DNA of 64,000 bases, taken from contig JAXJXP010000033.1 in assembly GCA_036307445.1 (NCBI GenBank), positions 19,670 through 83,669 of the forward strand, read 5' to 3'. Shown here one piece after another: positions 51,167 through 59,620 of the stretch. The first letter of the stretch is position 1, and every line of letters begins with the position of its first letter. The notes below the pieces were generated by a model that saw nothing but the letters and a program-made list of their open reading frames with translations, did not search any database and was not told where the DNA came from. The DNA is from HGM11525 sp036307445. Lineage in GTDB: Bacteria > Bacillota > Clostridia > UBA1381. The position numbers and the translations under genes are program-made.

Positions 51167-53803
51167 ATGAAAAAGTTACTTATTATCGACTCAAACAGTC
51201 TTATAAACCGTGCATATTACGGAGTGCGTTTTCTATCCGCACCCGATGGAACGCCGACCAATGCCATCTATGGATTTCTTATGATGCTTTTAAAGCTGAT
51301 TTCCGACCATAACCCTGACTATGTAATGGCGGCTTTTGACTTAAAAGCACCTACCTTCCGCCATAAGATGTACGACGGCTACAAGGCACAGAGAAAGCCT
51401 ATGCCCGACGACTTAGTAAAGCAAATGCCCATTGCGCGTGAAATTGTGGATAAGATGGGTATTCTCCGTCTTGAAAAGGAGGGCTTTGAGGCGGACGATA
51501 TTATAGGAACAGTGTCCCGTCTTTGCGGTGAAAAGGGGATAAAGTGCCTTATCGCAACAGGAGACAAGGACGATTTACAACTCGCAGACGAGTTTACAAG
51601 CATACTTTTAACCACCACCAAAAGCGGTAATACCGAAACTGAGGAATATACTCCGGACAAGGTTTTTGAACGCTACGGTGTAACACCTACTGAATTTATC
51701 GACGTTAAGGCTCTTATGGGCGATCAGTCGGATAATATCCCAGGAGTGAGCGGTATTGGCGAAAAGACGGCTATGGCATTGATTGCGAAGCATAAGAGTA
51801 TAGAAAATATCTATGACAATTTTGACTCCCACGGCTTTAAGGGCGCACAGCTTACCAAGCTTTCAGAGGGAAAAGAATCTGCATATCTTTCAAAAAAGCT
51901 TGCCACCATCGATAAAAATGTCCCGATGGATATTGATTTTGATTTAGCTGAGGGAGGAATTGATGGTAGTAGCGAGCTTTTGAATATTTTAACAAAGCTC
52001 GGACTTAACAGTATTATAAAGCGAATGGACTTTTCTAATGTCAAGGCGGATGCGATAGAAGCGGAAAACCCGATAGAAAATGCCGTAAAAGCGGTAATAA
52101 CAAGCAAGGAAGAGTTTGAAGCACTAAAGGAAAAAATCCGTAAAATCGGTGAGGCATCCTTTGTTTTCGGCACAGAAAACGGCAAAGTTGTAAGAATGGG
52201 AATTGCGCTTGGAGTTGAGGAGGGTTTTTTGCTTGACGGCAGAGAGTATGTCGATGGAATGGCAGATATACTTTCCGACAAGAGCATCAACAAGCTTTGC
52301 TTTGGTGTAAAAGATGCAATCGTTGCCCTGTCGCCTGATATAAGGCTTTTGGGTATAGGATATGATGTTGTAATTGCTGAATATCTTATCAATCCGTCAA
52401 GGTCTGATTATAGCGCAGACGCGCTTGCTGTGCAGTATTTTGGCGCAAGCCCGATTGAACACGGTGAAAAGCAGATTTCACTTTTTGACGATGATGAAAA
52501 CCCTGATGACAATATAATATCCGAAGCACTTTTAATCAAGCCTCTTATGGACAAAACCCTGCAAAAGCTTAAGGCTGCAGAGCAGGAAAAACTATATTTT
52601 GATGTTGAGCTACCGCTTGTAACCGTGCTTGCTGATATGCAGATTGAGGGAATGTATGTGGACAGGGAAAAGCTGTCCGAATTTGGCAAGATGTTAGGGG
52701 AGAGAATTGATAGACTTACTACTAAAATTTATGACCTTGCTGGTGTTGAATTTAATATAAATTCACCCAAACAGCTTGGCGAAATTCTGTTTGAGAAGCT
52801 TGACCTTTCGCCAAAGAAAAAGACCAAAAGCGGATACTCCACAGGTGCAGAGGTTTTGGAAAACTTAAGGGACAAGCACCCGATTATAGATATGGTGCTT
52901 GAATACAGACAATATGCAAAGCTGAAATCAACCTATTGCGATGGCTTAACTGCGGTTATTTCTGAAAAGACGGGAAGAATTCACTCTGTATTTAATCAGA
53001 CGGTTACCGTTACCGGAAGAATAAGCTCCACCGAACCCAATATGCAGAATATCCCGACAAGAACAGAGCTTGGCAGAGAAATCAGGAAGATGTTTGTTGC
53101 GGAAAACGGCAAGATTTTTGTCGATGCGGACTATTCGCAGATTGAGCTTCGTGTTCTGGCGGCTATTGCTAACGATACGGCGATGAAGAACGCATTTTTA
53201 AGCGGTGCTGATATTCATACCGAAACGGCGGCACAGGTTTTGAAAATTCCTGCAGAAAGTGTAACAAAAGAACAACGCTCAAGTGCAAAGGCGGTTAATT
53301 TCGGTATTGTTTACGGAATCAGCGAATTTTCATTGGCGAAGGACTTAAAAATTTCGGTAAAAGAAGCAAGAGAATATATAACCGGCTATCTTGAGCATTA
53401 TAGCGGTGTCCGTGATTATATGGAAAATATTAAGGAAGAAGCACGCAAAAACGGATATGTAAAAACACTTATGAACAGAGTCCGTTATATTCCCGAGCTT
53501 AAATCGAGCAATTACAATATGAGAATGTTTGGCGAGAGAGTGGCGCTTAATACTCCTATTCAAGGTACTGCAGCGGATATAATAAAGCTTGCAATGGTAA
53601 GAGTGCATAAAAGGCTTGCCGACGAGGGCTTAAAATCAAAGCTCATTCTTCAGGTGCATGACGAATTGATAGTGGAAGCTGTGCCTTCGGAGGAAGTAAA
53701 GGTCAGACAAATTCTGTCTGAGGAGATGGAGAACGCAGTACAGATAGGTGTACCTCTTGTTGCGGATATGGAGAGCGGGAGGTCGTGGTATGACTGCAAA
53801 TAA
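51167..53803 (+). CDS. polA: DNA polymerase I
   Basis: 878 residues. The 5' nuclease domain (about 1-290) retains its acidic cluster (FEADDIIGT near 106; TGDKDDLQL). The 3'-5' exonuclease fold (about 300-470) is degenerate: the position of the DxE motif reads FGTENG, so proofreading is probably absent, as in Bacillus PolA. The polymerase domain has VDADYSQIELRVLA, the O-helix region KEQRSSAKAVNFGIVYG and QVHDELIVE. It acts in repair and Okazaki fragment processing. The end overlaps coaE by 14 nt. Confidence 0.96.
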   Translation: MKKLLIIDSNSLINRAYYGVRFLSAPDGTPTNAIYGFLMMLLKLISDHNPDYVMAAFDLKAPTFRHKMYDGYKAQRKPMPDDLVKQMPIAREIVDKMGILRLEKEGFEADDIIGTVSRLCGEKGIKCLIATGDKDDLQLADEFTSILLTTTKSGNTETEEYTPDKVFERYGVTPTEFIDVKALMGDQSDNIPGVSGIGEKTAMALIAKHKSIENIYDNFDSHGFKGAQLTKLSEGKESAYLSKKLATIDKNVPMDIDFDLAEGGIDGSSELLNILTKLGLNSIIKRMDFSNVKADAIEAENPIENAVKAVITSKEEFEALKEKIRKIGEASFVFGTENGKVVRMGIALGVEEGFLLDGREYVDGMADILSDKSINKLCFGVKDAIVALSPDIRLLGIGYDVVIAEYLINPSRSDYSADALAVQYFGASPIEHGEKQISLFDDDENPDDNIISEALLIKPLMDKTLQKLKAAEQEKLYFDVELPLVTVLADMQIEGMYVDREKLSEFGKMLGERIDRLTTKIYDLAGVEFNINSPKQLGEILFEKLDLSPKKKTKSGYSTGAEVLENLRDKHPIIDMVLEYRQYAKLKSTYCDGLTAVISEKTGRIHSVFNQTVTVTGRISSTEPNMQNIPTRTELGREIRKMFVAENGKIFVDADYSQIELRVLAAIANDTAMKNAFLSGADIHTETAAQVLKIPAESVTKEQRSSAKAVNFGIVYGISEFSLAKDLKISVKEAREYITGYLEHYSGVRDYMENIKEEARKNGYVKTLMNRVRYIPELKSSNYNMRMFGERVALNTPIQGTAADIIKLAMVRVHKRLADEGLKSKLILQVHDELIVEAVPSEEVKVRQILSEEMENAVQIGVPLVADMESGRSWYDCK

Positions 53804-54386
53804 AATCGTGTTTGGTATAACAGGCGGCAGCGGCGTGGGCAAAAGCTATATTTCAGACCTTTTTCGTAAAAGGGGTATTGATGTAATAGATAGCGATAAA
53901 ACCGCAAGGCAGGTGGTTATGCCAAACGGAAAAGCATATGACGAGCTTTATGCTCATTTCGGGAAAGACTATTTTGCCGAGGACGGCACACTTCTCAGGA
54001 GAAAGCTTGCAGAACGTGTCTTTTCGGACAAAAAGGAGCTTGGAATATTAAACGAAATTACGCATAAGCATATAAAACGGCAGATAGAGGAGGATTTAAA
54101 ATCCGCCTCGCATATTGCCGCTATTGACGGTGCGGTTATAATAGGAAGTCCTGTTGAGGATATGTGTTCTTTTCTGGTGGGAGTAGTAGCGGGGCGTGAT
54201 ACGAGAATAAAAAGGATTATGAGCCGTGATTTTATAACCGAGGAATCGGCAATAAAAAGAATAGACGCACAGCCGGATGCAGAATTTTACAGAAAGTATT
54301 GTCGGTACATAATCGAAAATGACGGCAAAACCGACATGGCTTATGAAGTGGAAAATATTATGAAAGATTTAGAGGAATTGGTTTGA
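53790..54386 (+). CDS. coaE: Dephospho-CoA kinase
   Basis: 198 residues from the ATG at 53790, behind GGGAGGTCGTGGT inside polA. The P-loop is ITGGSGVGKSYIS and the substrate region DVIDSDKTARQV. It performs the last step of CoA synthesis. polA-coaE neighbours are common in Firmicutes, though mutM often lies between; it is absent here. The next gene starts within its stop codon. Confidence 0.92.
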   Translation: MTANKIVFGITGGSGVGKSYISDLFRKRGIDVIDSDKTARQVVMPNGKAYDELYAHFGKDYFAEDGTLLRRKLAERVFSDKKELGILNEITHKHIKRQIEEDLKSASHIAAIDGAVIIGSPVEDMCSFLVGVVAGRDTRIKRIMSRDFITEESAIKRIDAQPDAEFYRKYCRYIIENDGKTDMAYEVENIMKDLEELV

Positions 54387-54925
54387 AAAAAATACTGACG
54401 GTTTTAATAATTATAGCACTTTTGGCGTCGTTTTTCTATACGGGCGGAATGGAAAAAGTGTTAAAAACAATATGCCCGTTCGATTATAAGCTCGAAATAT
54501 CCAAAGGTGCGGCTCAATATAATTTGGACCCGTATCTCGTGGCGGCGGTTGTCAAGACGGAATCGGGCTTTGATAAGGACGCAAGCTCGGGTGTGGCGGG
54601 CGGTCTTATGCAGATAACAGATGCTACGGCAGAGTATATTGCAGGGCGTACTGATTATGATTTCGACAAACGACTTGAGCCTGATACAAATATAATGATG
54701 GGGTGTTATTATCTGTCTTATCTTATTGGACGGTTTTCTAATACTGATACCGCACTTGCGGCATATAATGCAGGGCCTGCAAAGGTAGACGGCTGGCTGA
54801 AGGATACGAGGTATTCTTCTAACGGCAAAACGCTTGACGATATACCCTATAAGGAGACAAGGGACTATATTGTGAAAATAAACCTTTATAAACGAATATA
54901 CGAGCGGCTGTATAAAATATCTTGA
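54383..54925 (+). CDS. Lytic murein transglycosylase (SLT family)
   Basis: 180 residues from a TTG start that overlaps the coaE stop (TTGA), with GAGGA seven bases upstream. An N-terminal membrane anchor or signal segment (about 3-20) is followed by the SLT lysozyme-like domain: catalytic Glu in VVKTESGFDKDAS near 60, then GGLMQITDATA and ALAAYNAGPAKVDGW. Such enzymes cleave peptidoglycan glycan strands, making 1,6-anhydro ends. Placement behind coaE is seen in other Clostridia. Confidence 0.92.
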   Translation: MKKILTVLIIIALLASFFYTGGMEKVLKTICPFDYKLEISKGAAQYNLDPYLVAAVVKTESGFDKDASSGVAGGLMQITDATAEYIAGRTDYDFDKRLEPDTNIMMGCYYLSYLIGRFSNTDTALAAYNAGPAKVDGWLKDTRYSSNGKTLDDIPYKETRDYIVKINLYKRIYERLYKIS

Positions 54926-54950
54926 ATTTCAGGGATTTGTTTGATATAAT
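54922..54950 (+). promoter_or_regulatory. Promoter of the cytidylate-kinase-like gene and uppP
   Basis: TTGAAT (54922-54927), a 17-nt spacer and TATAAT (54945-54950). The -35 box overlaps the end of the preceding gene. AAGGAGGCTTGTATT and the ATG at 54980 follow. Confidence 0.7.
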
Positions 54951-54979
54951 TTTAAAAAGGCTACAAGGAGGCTTGTATT

Positions 54980-55606
54980 ATGGCAAAGAACATAGTTGTA
55001 ACAATAGGAAGACATTACGGCAGCGGCGGTAAGGAAATAGGCAGAAAGCTCGCAGATTTAATGGGCGTGACCTTTTATGACGAGGAGCTTGTAACGATGG
55101 CTGCCGAAACAAGCAAGATTGATAAAGATGTACTTACAGATGTAGATGAACGTGCAACAGGCAGTCTTTTGTATTCGTTGGTAATGGGCGGCGGTTTAAG
55201 AGGAATTACAACGCCTATGTATTATGAAATGCCGCTTAACGATAAGCTTTTTATTGCTCAATCTGACGTTATAAAAAAGCTGGCAAAGAATGGTTCTTGC
55301 GTAATTGTGGGACGTTGTGCCGATTACGTTTTGGAGGGTGAGGATTGTGAAACATTAAACGTATTCCTTTATGCCGATATGGATTATAAGCTTGAAAGAA
55401 TACAAAGACTTTACAACCTTGACAAAAAGGCGGCACAGGACCGTATAAACAAGACCGAGAAGCAAAGAAAGGCATACTATAACTTCTACACCAACAAGGA
55501 TTGGGGAAATATGAACGGTTATGATTTGTGCCTTAATATCTCAAAGGTGGGCATCGACCACGCAGTAAGAATTATCAAAAGCTGTGTTGATGAGCTTGGC
55601 AAATAA
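54980..55606 (+). CDS. Cytidylate kinase-like protein
   Basis: 208 residues. The P-loop variant is GRHYGSGGKEIGRKLAD, then FYDEELV and IVGRCADYVL, all typical of the cytidylate-kinase-like family common in Clostridia. The members differ from true CMP kinase in length and P-loop, and their substrate is unknown to me. It lies 12 nt ahead of uppP in one unit. Confidence 0.85.
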   Translation: MAKNIVVTIGRHYGSGGKEIGRKLADLMGVTFYDEELVTMAAETSKIDKDVLTDVDERATGSLLYSLVMGGGLRGITTPMYYEMPLNDKLFIAQSDVIKKLAKNGSCVIVGRCADYVLEGEDCETLNVFLYADMDYKLERIQRLYNLDKKAAQDRINKTEKQRKAYYNFYTNKDWGNMNGYDLCLNISKVGIDHAVRIIKSCVDELGK

Positions 55607-55618
55607 GGAGTTTATGGT

Positions 55619-56431
55619 ATGATTTTAGTTGATATGATAAAGTCTTTAGTACTCGGTATTGTTGAGGGTATTACCGAGTGGCTTCCTATTTCGAGTACGG
55701 GACATATGATTTTGGTGAACAGCTTTATAAATAATACCAATAGCTTTACTGCGTCCGATTTATACCTGTATGTAATTCAGCTTGGTGCAATTCTGGCGGT
55801 GGTTACCCTTTATTTTAAGAGGCTCAATCCCTTTGCACCGTCTAAAACTGCAGAAGAAAAAGCCGACACATTTGGAATGTGGTTTAAGGTTATTGTTGCG
55901 TGCTTGCCTGCAGCGGTGATAGGTCTTTTGTTAGACCCTGTTATGGAGAGAATAGAAAATCCGTGGGTTGTGGCATCAATGCTTATTGTCTACGGTATAG
56001 GATTCATATTGGTAGAGAATATGAACAAGAAGGAAAAGGTAACCGATATGAAGTCTATGAGCTACAAAACGGCACTTCTTATCGGAATGTTTCAGGTGCT
56101 TTCAATAATACCGGGTACATCTCGTTCGGGTGCAACCATTTTGGGTGCAATAATTATCGGATGCTCACGTTCGTTGGCGGCAGAATTTTCCTTCTTCCTT
56201 GCAATACCAGTTATGTTCGGTGTAAGTTTGTTGAAAATACTTAAATACGGACTTAATATGCCAGGTAGCGACTGGGCGGTACTGCTTGTTGGAATGGCGA
56301 TTGCATACATAGTATCGGTGCTTGCGATAAGATTTTTGATGGATTATGTAAGAAAGCACGATTTCAAGGCTTTTGGCTGGTACAGAATTGTGCTTGGTAT
56401 AATTGTTCTTATATATTTTTCTTTAGTATAA
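55619..56431 (+). CDS. uppP: Undecaprenyl-diphosphate phosphatase (BacA/UppP)
   Basis: 270 residues with about eight membrane segments. Signature motifs are EGITEWLPISSTGHM near 16 and PGTSRSGATI near 165, which carry the catalytic Glu and Arg. It recycles the lipid carrier for cell-wall synthesis and confers some bacitracin tolerance. AAGGAGTTTATGGT precedes the ATG. Confidence 0.95.
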   Translation: MILVDMIKSLVLGIVEGITEWLPISSTGHMILVNSFINNTNSFTASDLYLYVIQLGAILAVVTLYFKRLNPFAPSKTAEEKADTFGMWFKVIVACLPAAVIGLLLDPVMERIENPWVVASMLIVYGIGFILVENMNKKEKVTDMKSMSYKTALLIGMFQVLSIIPGTSRSGATILGAIIIGCSRSLAAEFSFFLAIPVMFGVSLLKILKYGLNMPGSDWAVLLVGMAIAYIVSVLAIRFLMDYVRKHDFKAFGWYRIVLGIIVLIYFSLV

Positions 56432-56438
56432 AACACCA

Positions 56439-56470
56439 AAAGACCGCATTGTGCGGATGCGGTCTTTCGA
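56439..56470 (+). terminator. Hairpin terminator after uppP
   Basis: An 11-bp perfect stem (56439-56449 with 56457-56467, core GACCGCAT/ATGCGGTC) has a 7-nt loop. The T run is short (TTTCG), so termination may be partial. Confidence 0.75.
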
Positions 56471-56517
56471 TAAAATATTAAGGGGAAGGTATATTTTTGT
56501 GAATGGTATTTCTCCGA

Positions 56518-56571
56518 TTCACAATTATACTATAACACTCGAATATGTATTCCATATGAATGAATTGTGAA
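56518..56571. repeat. Inverted 9-bp sites upstream of the NusG domain II gene
   Basis: TTCACAATT (56518-56526) and AATTGTGAA (56563-56571) are exact inverted copies, 36 nt apart. They flank the AT-rich stretch (ATACTATAAC) most likely to hold the promoter. They could be regulator half-sites. Confidence 0.5.
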
Positions 56572-56599
56572 ATTTAATTGAACTTTTTTTGAGGGAATT

Positions 56600-56935
56600 A
56601 TGAAAAAACGAGATTTACCGATTGTATTGCTGACTTTTGTGCTGGCAGTAATAGCATATTTTGCCACAGCGGGCGGAAAAGCGGAAAAGGTGAGAGTATC
56701 GGCAAATGGTGAGGTTATAGGCGAATATTCGCTTGACAAAGATTGCACCATTGACATAAACGGCACAAACGTGCTTGTGATTAAAGGCGGAAAAGCATTT
56801 ATGCAGGAGGCGGATTGTCCCGATAAGCTTTGTATAAAGCAGGGTGCAATTGATAAGAATGGCGGAAGTATAATCTGTCTTCCGAATAAGGTTGTAATAG
56901 AATCAAAAAGCGGTGCTGATGCAGTAAGCAGGTGA
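56600..56935 (+). CDS. NusG domain II protein, membrane-anchored
   Basis: 111 residues. One N-terminal membrane segment or signal anchor (about 6-24), then a NusG_II beta domain with the conserved DCPDKLCIKQGAI and GSIICLPNKVVI segments. This small extracytoplasmic family is found in Firmicutes, usually next to a Gx transporter gene as here; its role is not established. Two Cys pairs could bind a cofactor or form a disulfide. The start lies behind TTGAGGGAATT. Confidence 0.88.
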   Translation: MKKRDLPIVLLTFVLAVIAYFATAGGKAEKVRVSANGEVIGEYSLDKDCTIDINGTNVLVIKGGKAFMQEADCPDKLCIKQGAIDKNGGSIICLPNKVVIESKSGADAVSR

Positions 56936-56941
56936 TGGAAA

Positions 56942-57427
56942 TTGAAAGCAAGGGAAATTACAGAGATTGGAGTGTTGTGTGCAATAGCCGCTGTGCTTGG
57001 TTACATAGAGGCACTTTTGCCGCCTTTTGTACCTGTTACAGGCTTCAAAATTGGTCTTGCCAATATTGCTGTAATGTTCGCATTATACCGTTTTGGAAAA
57101 AAGCACGCATTCTTTGTAATGCTTGTTAAGGTGCTTATAACAAGCCTTTGGTTTTCGGGACTTAATGCACTTATATACTCGCTTTTTGGCGGGATTTTCT
57201 CGTGGCTGGCAATGGTTAATGCGGTAAAATTCAAGCTCTCAAAGGTCGGAGTCGGAATGTGCGGCGGAGTTTTCCATAATATAGGGCAGATAGTTGTTGC
57301 CTGTCTTGTGCTTAATACTAATACGGCACTTTATTTTGCGCCGATGCTGTTGCCGCTGGGACTTGTTTCGGGTGCGTTTGTCGGTATGGTGGTAAGAGTT
57401 TTAATAAAATACACCGAGAAAATATGA
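56942..57427 (+). CDS. Gx transporter family membrane protein
   Basis: 161 residues with about five membrane segments (ITEIGVLCAIAAVLGYIEAL; FHNIGQIVVACLVL). It belongs to the Hpre_diP_synt_I / Gx transporter family, formerly annotated as heptaprenyl diphosphate synthase component I and now thought ECF-S-like. The start is TTG at 56942, 6 nt after the NusG_II gene, behind GGTGATGGAAA. Substrate unknown. Confidence 0.85.
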   Translation: MKAREITEIGVLCAIAAVLGYIEALLPPFVPVTGFKIGLANIAVMFALYRFGKKHAFFVMLVKVLITSLWFSGLNALIYSLFGGIFSWLAMVNAVKFKLSKVGVGMCGGVFHNIGQIVVACLVLNTNTALYFAPMLLPLGLVSGAFVGMVVRVLIKYTEKI

Positions 57428-57453
57428 ACACGGCTCATTTGAGCCGTGTTTTT
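57427..57453 (+). terminator. Bidirectional terminator between the Gx transporter gene and tgt
   Basis: AACACGGCTC (57427-57436) and GAGCCGTGTT (57441-57450) form a 10-bp perfect stem around ATTT and are followed by TTT. It begins at the last base of the Gx gene stop and runs into the tgt stop on the other strand. Confidence 0.85.
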
Positions 57454-58582
57454 ACACTCTCTTTGCCAATTTTTCCGAATATTCTGCTCTGAACTTATCA
57501 AATCTGTCCTCTTCAATTGCTTCTCTGATTTTTGCGACAAGCTCGTTGTAGAAATAGAGATTATGAAGAACGGCAAGACGCATACCGAGCATTTCCTTTG
57601 CCTTGAATAAGTGCCTGATATATGCTCTTGAATAGCTTCTGCAGGCAGGGCAATTACAGTCAGGGTCGATGGGCAAGGGGTCTCTTTCGTACCTCTGGTT
57701 CATCAGGTTCATAGTTCCGTTCCAGGTAAAGATAAATCCGTGCCTTGCGTTTCTTGACGGCATAACGCAGTCGAAGAAGTCAATACCTCTTGCAACTGCC
57801 TCGATAATATTGCTCGGTGTACCGACACCCATTAAGTAACGTGGCTTATTTTCGGGAGCATGGGGGAGTGTAACGTCCAAAATATGATACATCTCCTCAG
57901 CTGATTCGCCAACGGCAAGACCGCCTATTGCATAACCGGGTAAATCGAGCTTTGCTATCTCCTTCATATGCCAGATTCTCAAATCATCATATGTTCCACC
58001 CTGATTGATACCGAATAGCATCTGATTTTTGTTTATGGTGCGGTCTTGAGTATTAAGCCTTGACATTTCCGCTTTGCATCGTTCAAGCCAGCGGTATGTT
58101 CTTTCGCACGACTCCTTCACATAATCGTATGGTGCAGGGTTTTCTACACATTCGTCAAAAGCCATTGCGATTGTAGATGCAAGGTTTGACTGAATTTGCA
58201 TACTTTCCTCAGGACCCATAAAAATCCTTCTGCCGTCTATGTGAGAGCTGAAGGTTACGCCCTCTTCGGTAATTTTGCGAAGTCCTGCCAAGGAGAACAC
58301 CTGAAAGCCGCCGCTGTCGGTTAAAATCGGTCTGTCCCAGTTCATAAATTTATGCAGACCGCCCATATCGTGTACAACCTTGTCGCCCGGACGAAGATGC
58401 AGGTGATAGGTATTGGAAAGCTCAATCTGGCAACCGATTTCCCTTAAATCCTCGGTAGACAACGCACCCTTTATTGCGGCTAAAGTGCCTACATTCTGAA
58501 AAACGGGTGTCTGCACCGTTCCGTGAACGGTTGTAAACTCTCCTCGACGTGCAAGACCGTTTGTGTGTAGTATTTTAAACAT
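57452..58582 (-). CDS. tgt: Queuine tRNA-ribosyltransferase
   Basis: 376 residues. Catalytic Asp lies in LTDSGGFQVFSL near 89 and the nucleophile Asp in DFFDCVMPSRNARHG near 265. The zinc site is CNCPACRSYSRAYIRH near 303-318. It exchanges guanine 34 for preQ1 in tRNAs with GUN anticodons. It is the last gene of the ruv-amidase-queA-tgt unit and starts 15 nt after queA. Confidence 0.96.
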   Translation of the reverse strand: MFKILHTNGLARRGEFTTVHGTVQTPVFQNVGTLAAIKGALSTEDLREIGCQIELSNTYHLHLRPGDKVVHDMGGLHKFMNWDRPILTDSGGFQVFSLAGLRKITEEGVTFSSHIDGRRIFMGPEESMQIQSNLASTIAMAFDECVENPAPYDYVKESCERTYRWLERCKAEMSRLNTQDRTINKNQMLFGINQGGTYDDLRIWHMKEIAKLDLPGYAIGGLAVGESAEEMYHILDVTLPHAPENKPRYLMGVGTPSNIIEAVARGIDFFDCVMPSRNARHGFIFTWNGTMNLMNQRYERDPLPIDPDCNCPACRSYSRAYIRHLFKAKEMLGMRLAVLHNLYFYNELVAKIREAIEEDRFDKFRAEYSEKLAKRV

Positions 58583-58597
58583 AATATTACCTCATAT

Positions 58598-59620
58598 TTA
58601 TGATATGAACATCGCATCACCAAATGAGAAGAAGCGATATTTTTCTTTGACTGCCTCGTTGTATGCATTTAAAACATTTTCTCTGCCTGCAAGTGCTGAA
58701 ACAAGCATTATTAGTGTTGACTCGGGCAGGTGGAAGTTGGTTATAAGTGCGTCTATTACATTAAAGCTTTTGCCGGGATAGATAAAAATATCCGTCCAGC
58801 CGCTTGATTCGGTAAGTGGAAGTCCGTTTTGACCTGCGGTTTCAAGAACACGGGTTGCAGTTGTTCCAACCGATATAACTCTGCTGCCCCGCTTCTTTGC
58901 ACGATTTACTGCATCTGCAGTTTCTTTTGGCAGAATATAGTATTCCGAGTGCATTTCGTGCTCTGTAATATTCTCCGCTTTAACGGGGCGGAATGTTCCA
59001 AGTCCAACGTGCAACGTTACAAAATGCACCTCTACACCTTTTTGTTTAATTTTATCCATAAGCTCGGGAGTAAAATGCAGACCGGCAGTAGGTGCTGCCG
59101 CAGAGCCTGAATGCTTTGCATACACCGTCTGATAACGTGATTTATCCTCTAATTTTTTTGTGATATAAGGGGGCAGGGGCATTTCGCCGAGTCTGTCCAG
59201 AATTTCCTCAAAAATTCCGTTATAAATGAATTTTACAATTCTTGCACCACCGTCGGTGATAGATAAAACCTCTGCTTCAAGCTCGTCGCCGAACTTGAAT
59301 TTTGCACCGACTTTAGCACGTTTTCCGGGCTTTAGTATTACCTCCCACTCGTCCGCTGTGCGACGGTTTAAGAGCAAAAACTCAATTGCACCGCCCGTCC
59401 CGATTTTCTCGCCGTATAATCTTGCGGGAATAACCTTTGTGTCGTTTAAGACGAGGCAGTCGCCCTCTTTTAGCATATCAACAATATCGTAAAAATGCTT
59501 ATGCTCTGTTTTGCCACTTGTTTTATCAAGGCACATAAGCCGTGAATCGCTGCGGTTTTTTGTCGGCTCCTGAGCGATAAGCTCTTCGGGCAAATCATAG
59601 TAAAAATCAATGGTCTTCAT
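58598..59620 (-). CDS. queA: S-adenosylmethionine:tRNA ribosyltransferase-isomerase
   Basis: 340 residues from the ATG at 59620 (an adjacent ATG at 59623 would add one Met). Family motifs: DFYYDLPEELIAQEP at the start, LNDTKVIPARLYG near 60, APTAGLHFTPELMD near 175 and DALITNFHLPESTLIMLVSA near 287. It transfers ribose from SAM to preQ1-tRNA, giving epoxyqueuosine. Its start lies inside the end of the amidase gene. The ribosome binding site is weak (AAGAAG). Confidence 0.95.
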   Translation of the reverse strand: MKTIDFYYDLPEELIAQEPTKNRSDSRLMCLDKTSGKTEHKHFYDIVDMLKEGDCLVLNDTKVIPARLYGEKIGTGGAIEFLLLNRRTADEWEVILKPGKRAKVGAKFKFGDELEAEVLSITDGGARIVKFIYNGIFEEILDRLGEMPLPPYITKKLEDKSRYQTVYAKHSGSAAAPTAGLHFTPELMDKIKQKGVEVHFVTLHVGLGTFRPVKAENITEHEMHSEYYILPKETADAVNRAKKRGSRVISVGTTATRVLETAGQNGLPLTESSGWTDIFIYPGKSFNVIDALITNFHLPESTLIMLVSALAGRENVLNAYNEAVKEKYRFFSFGDAMFIS

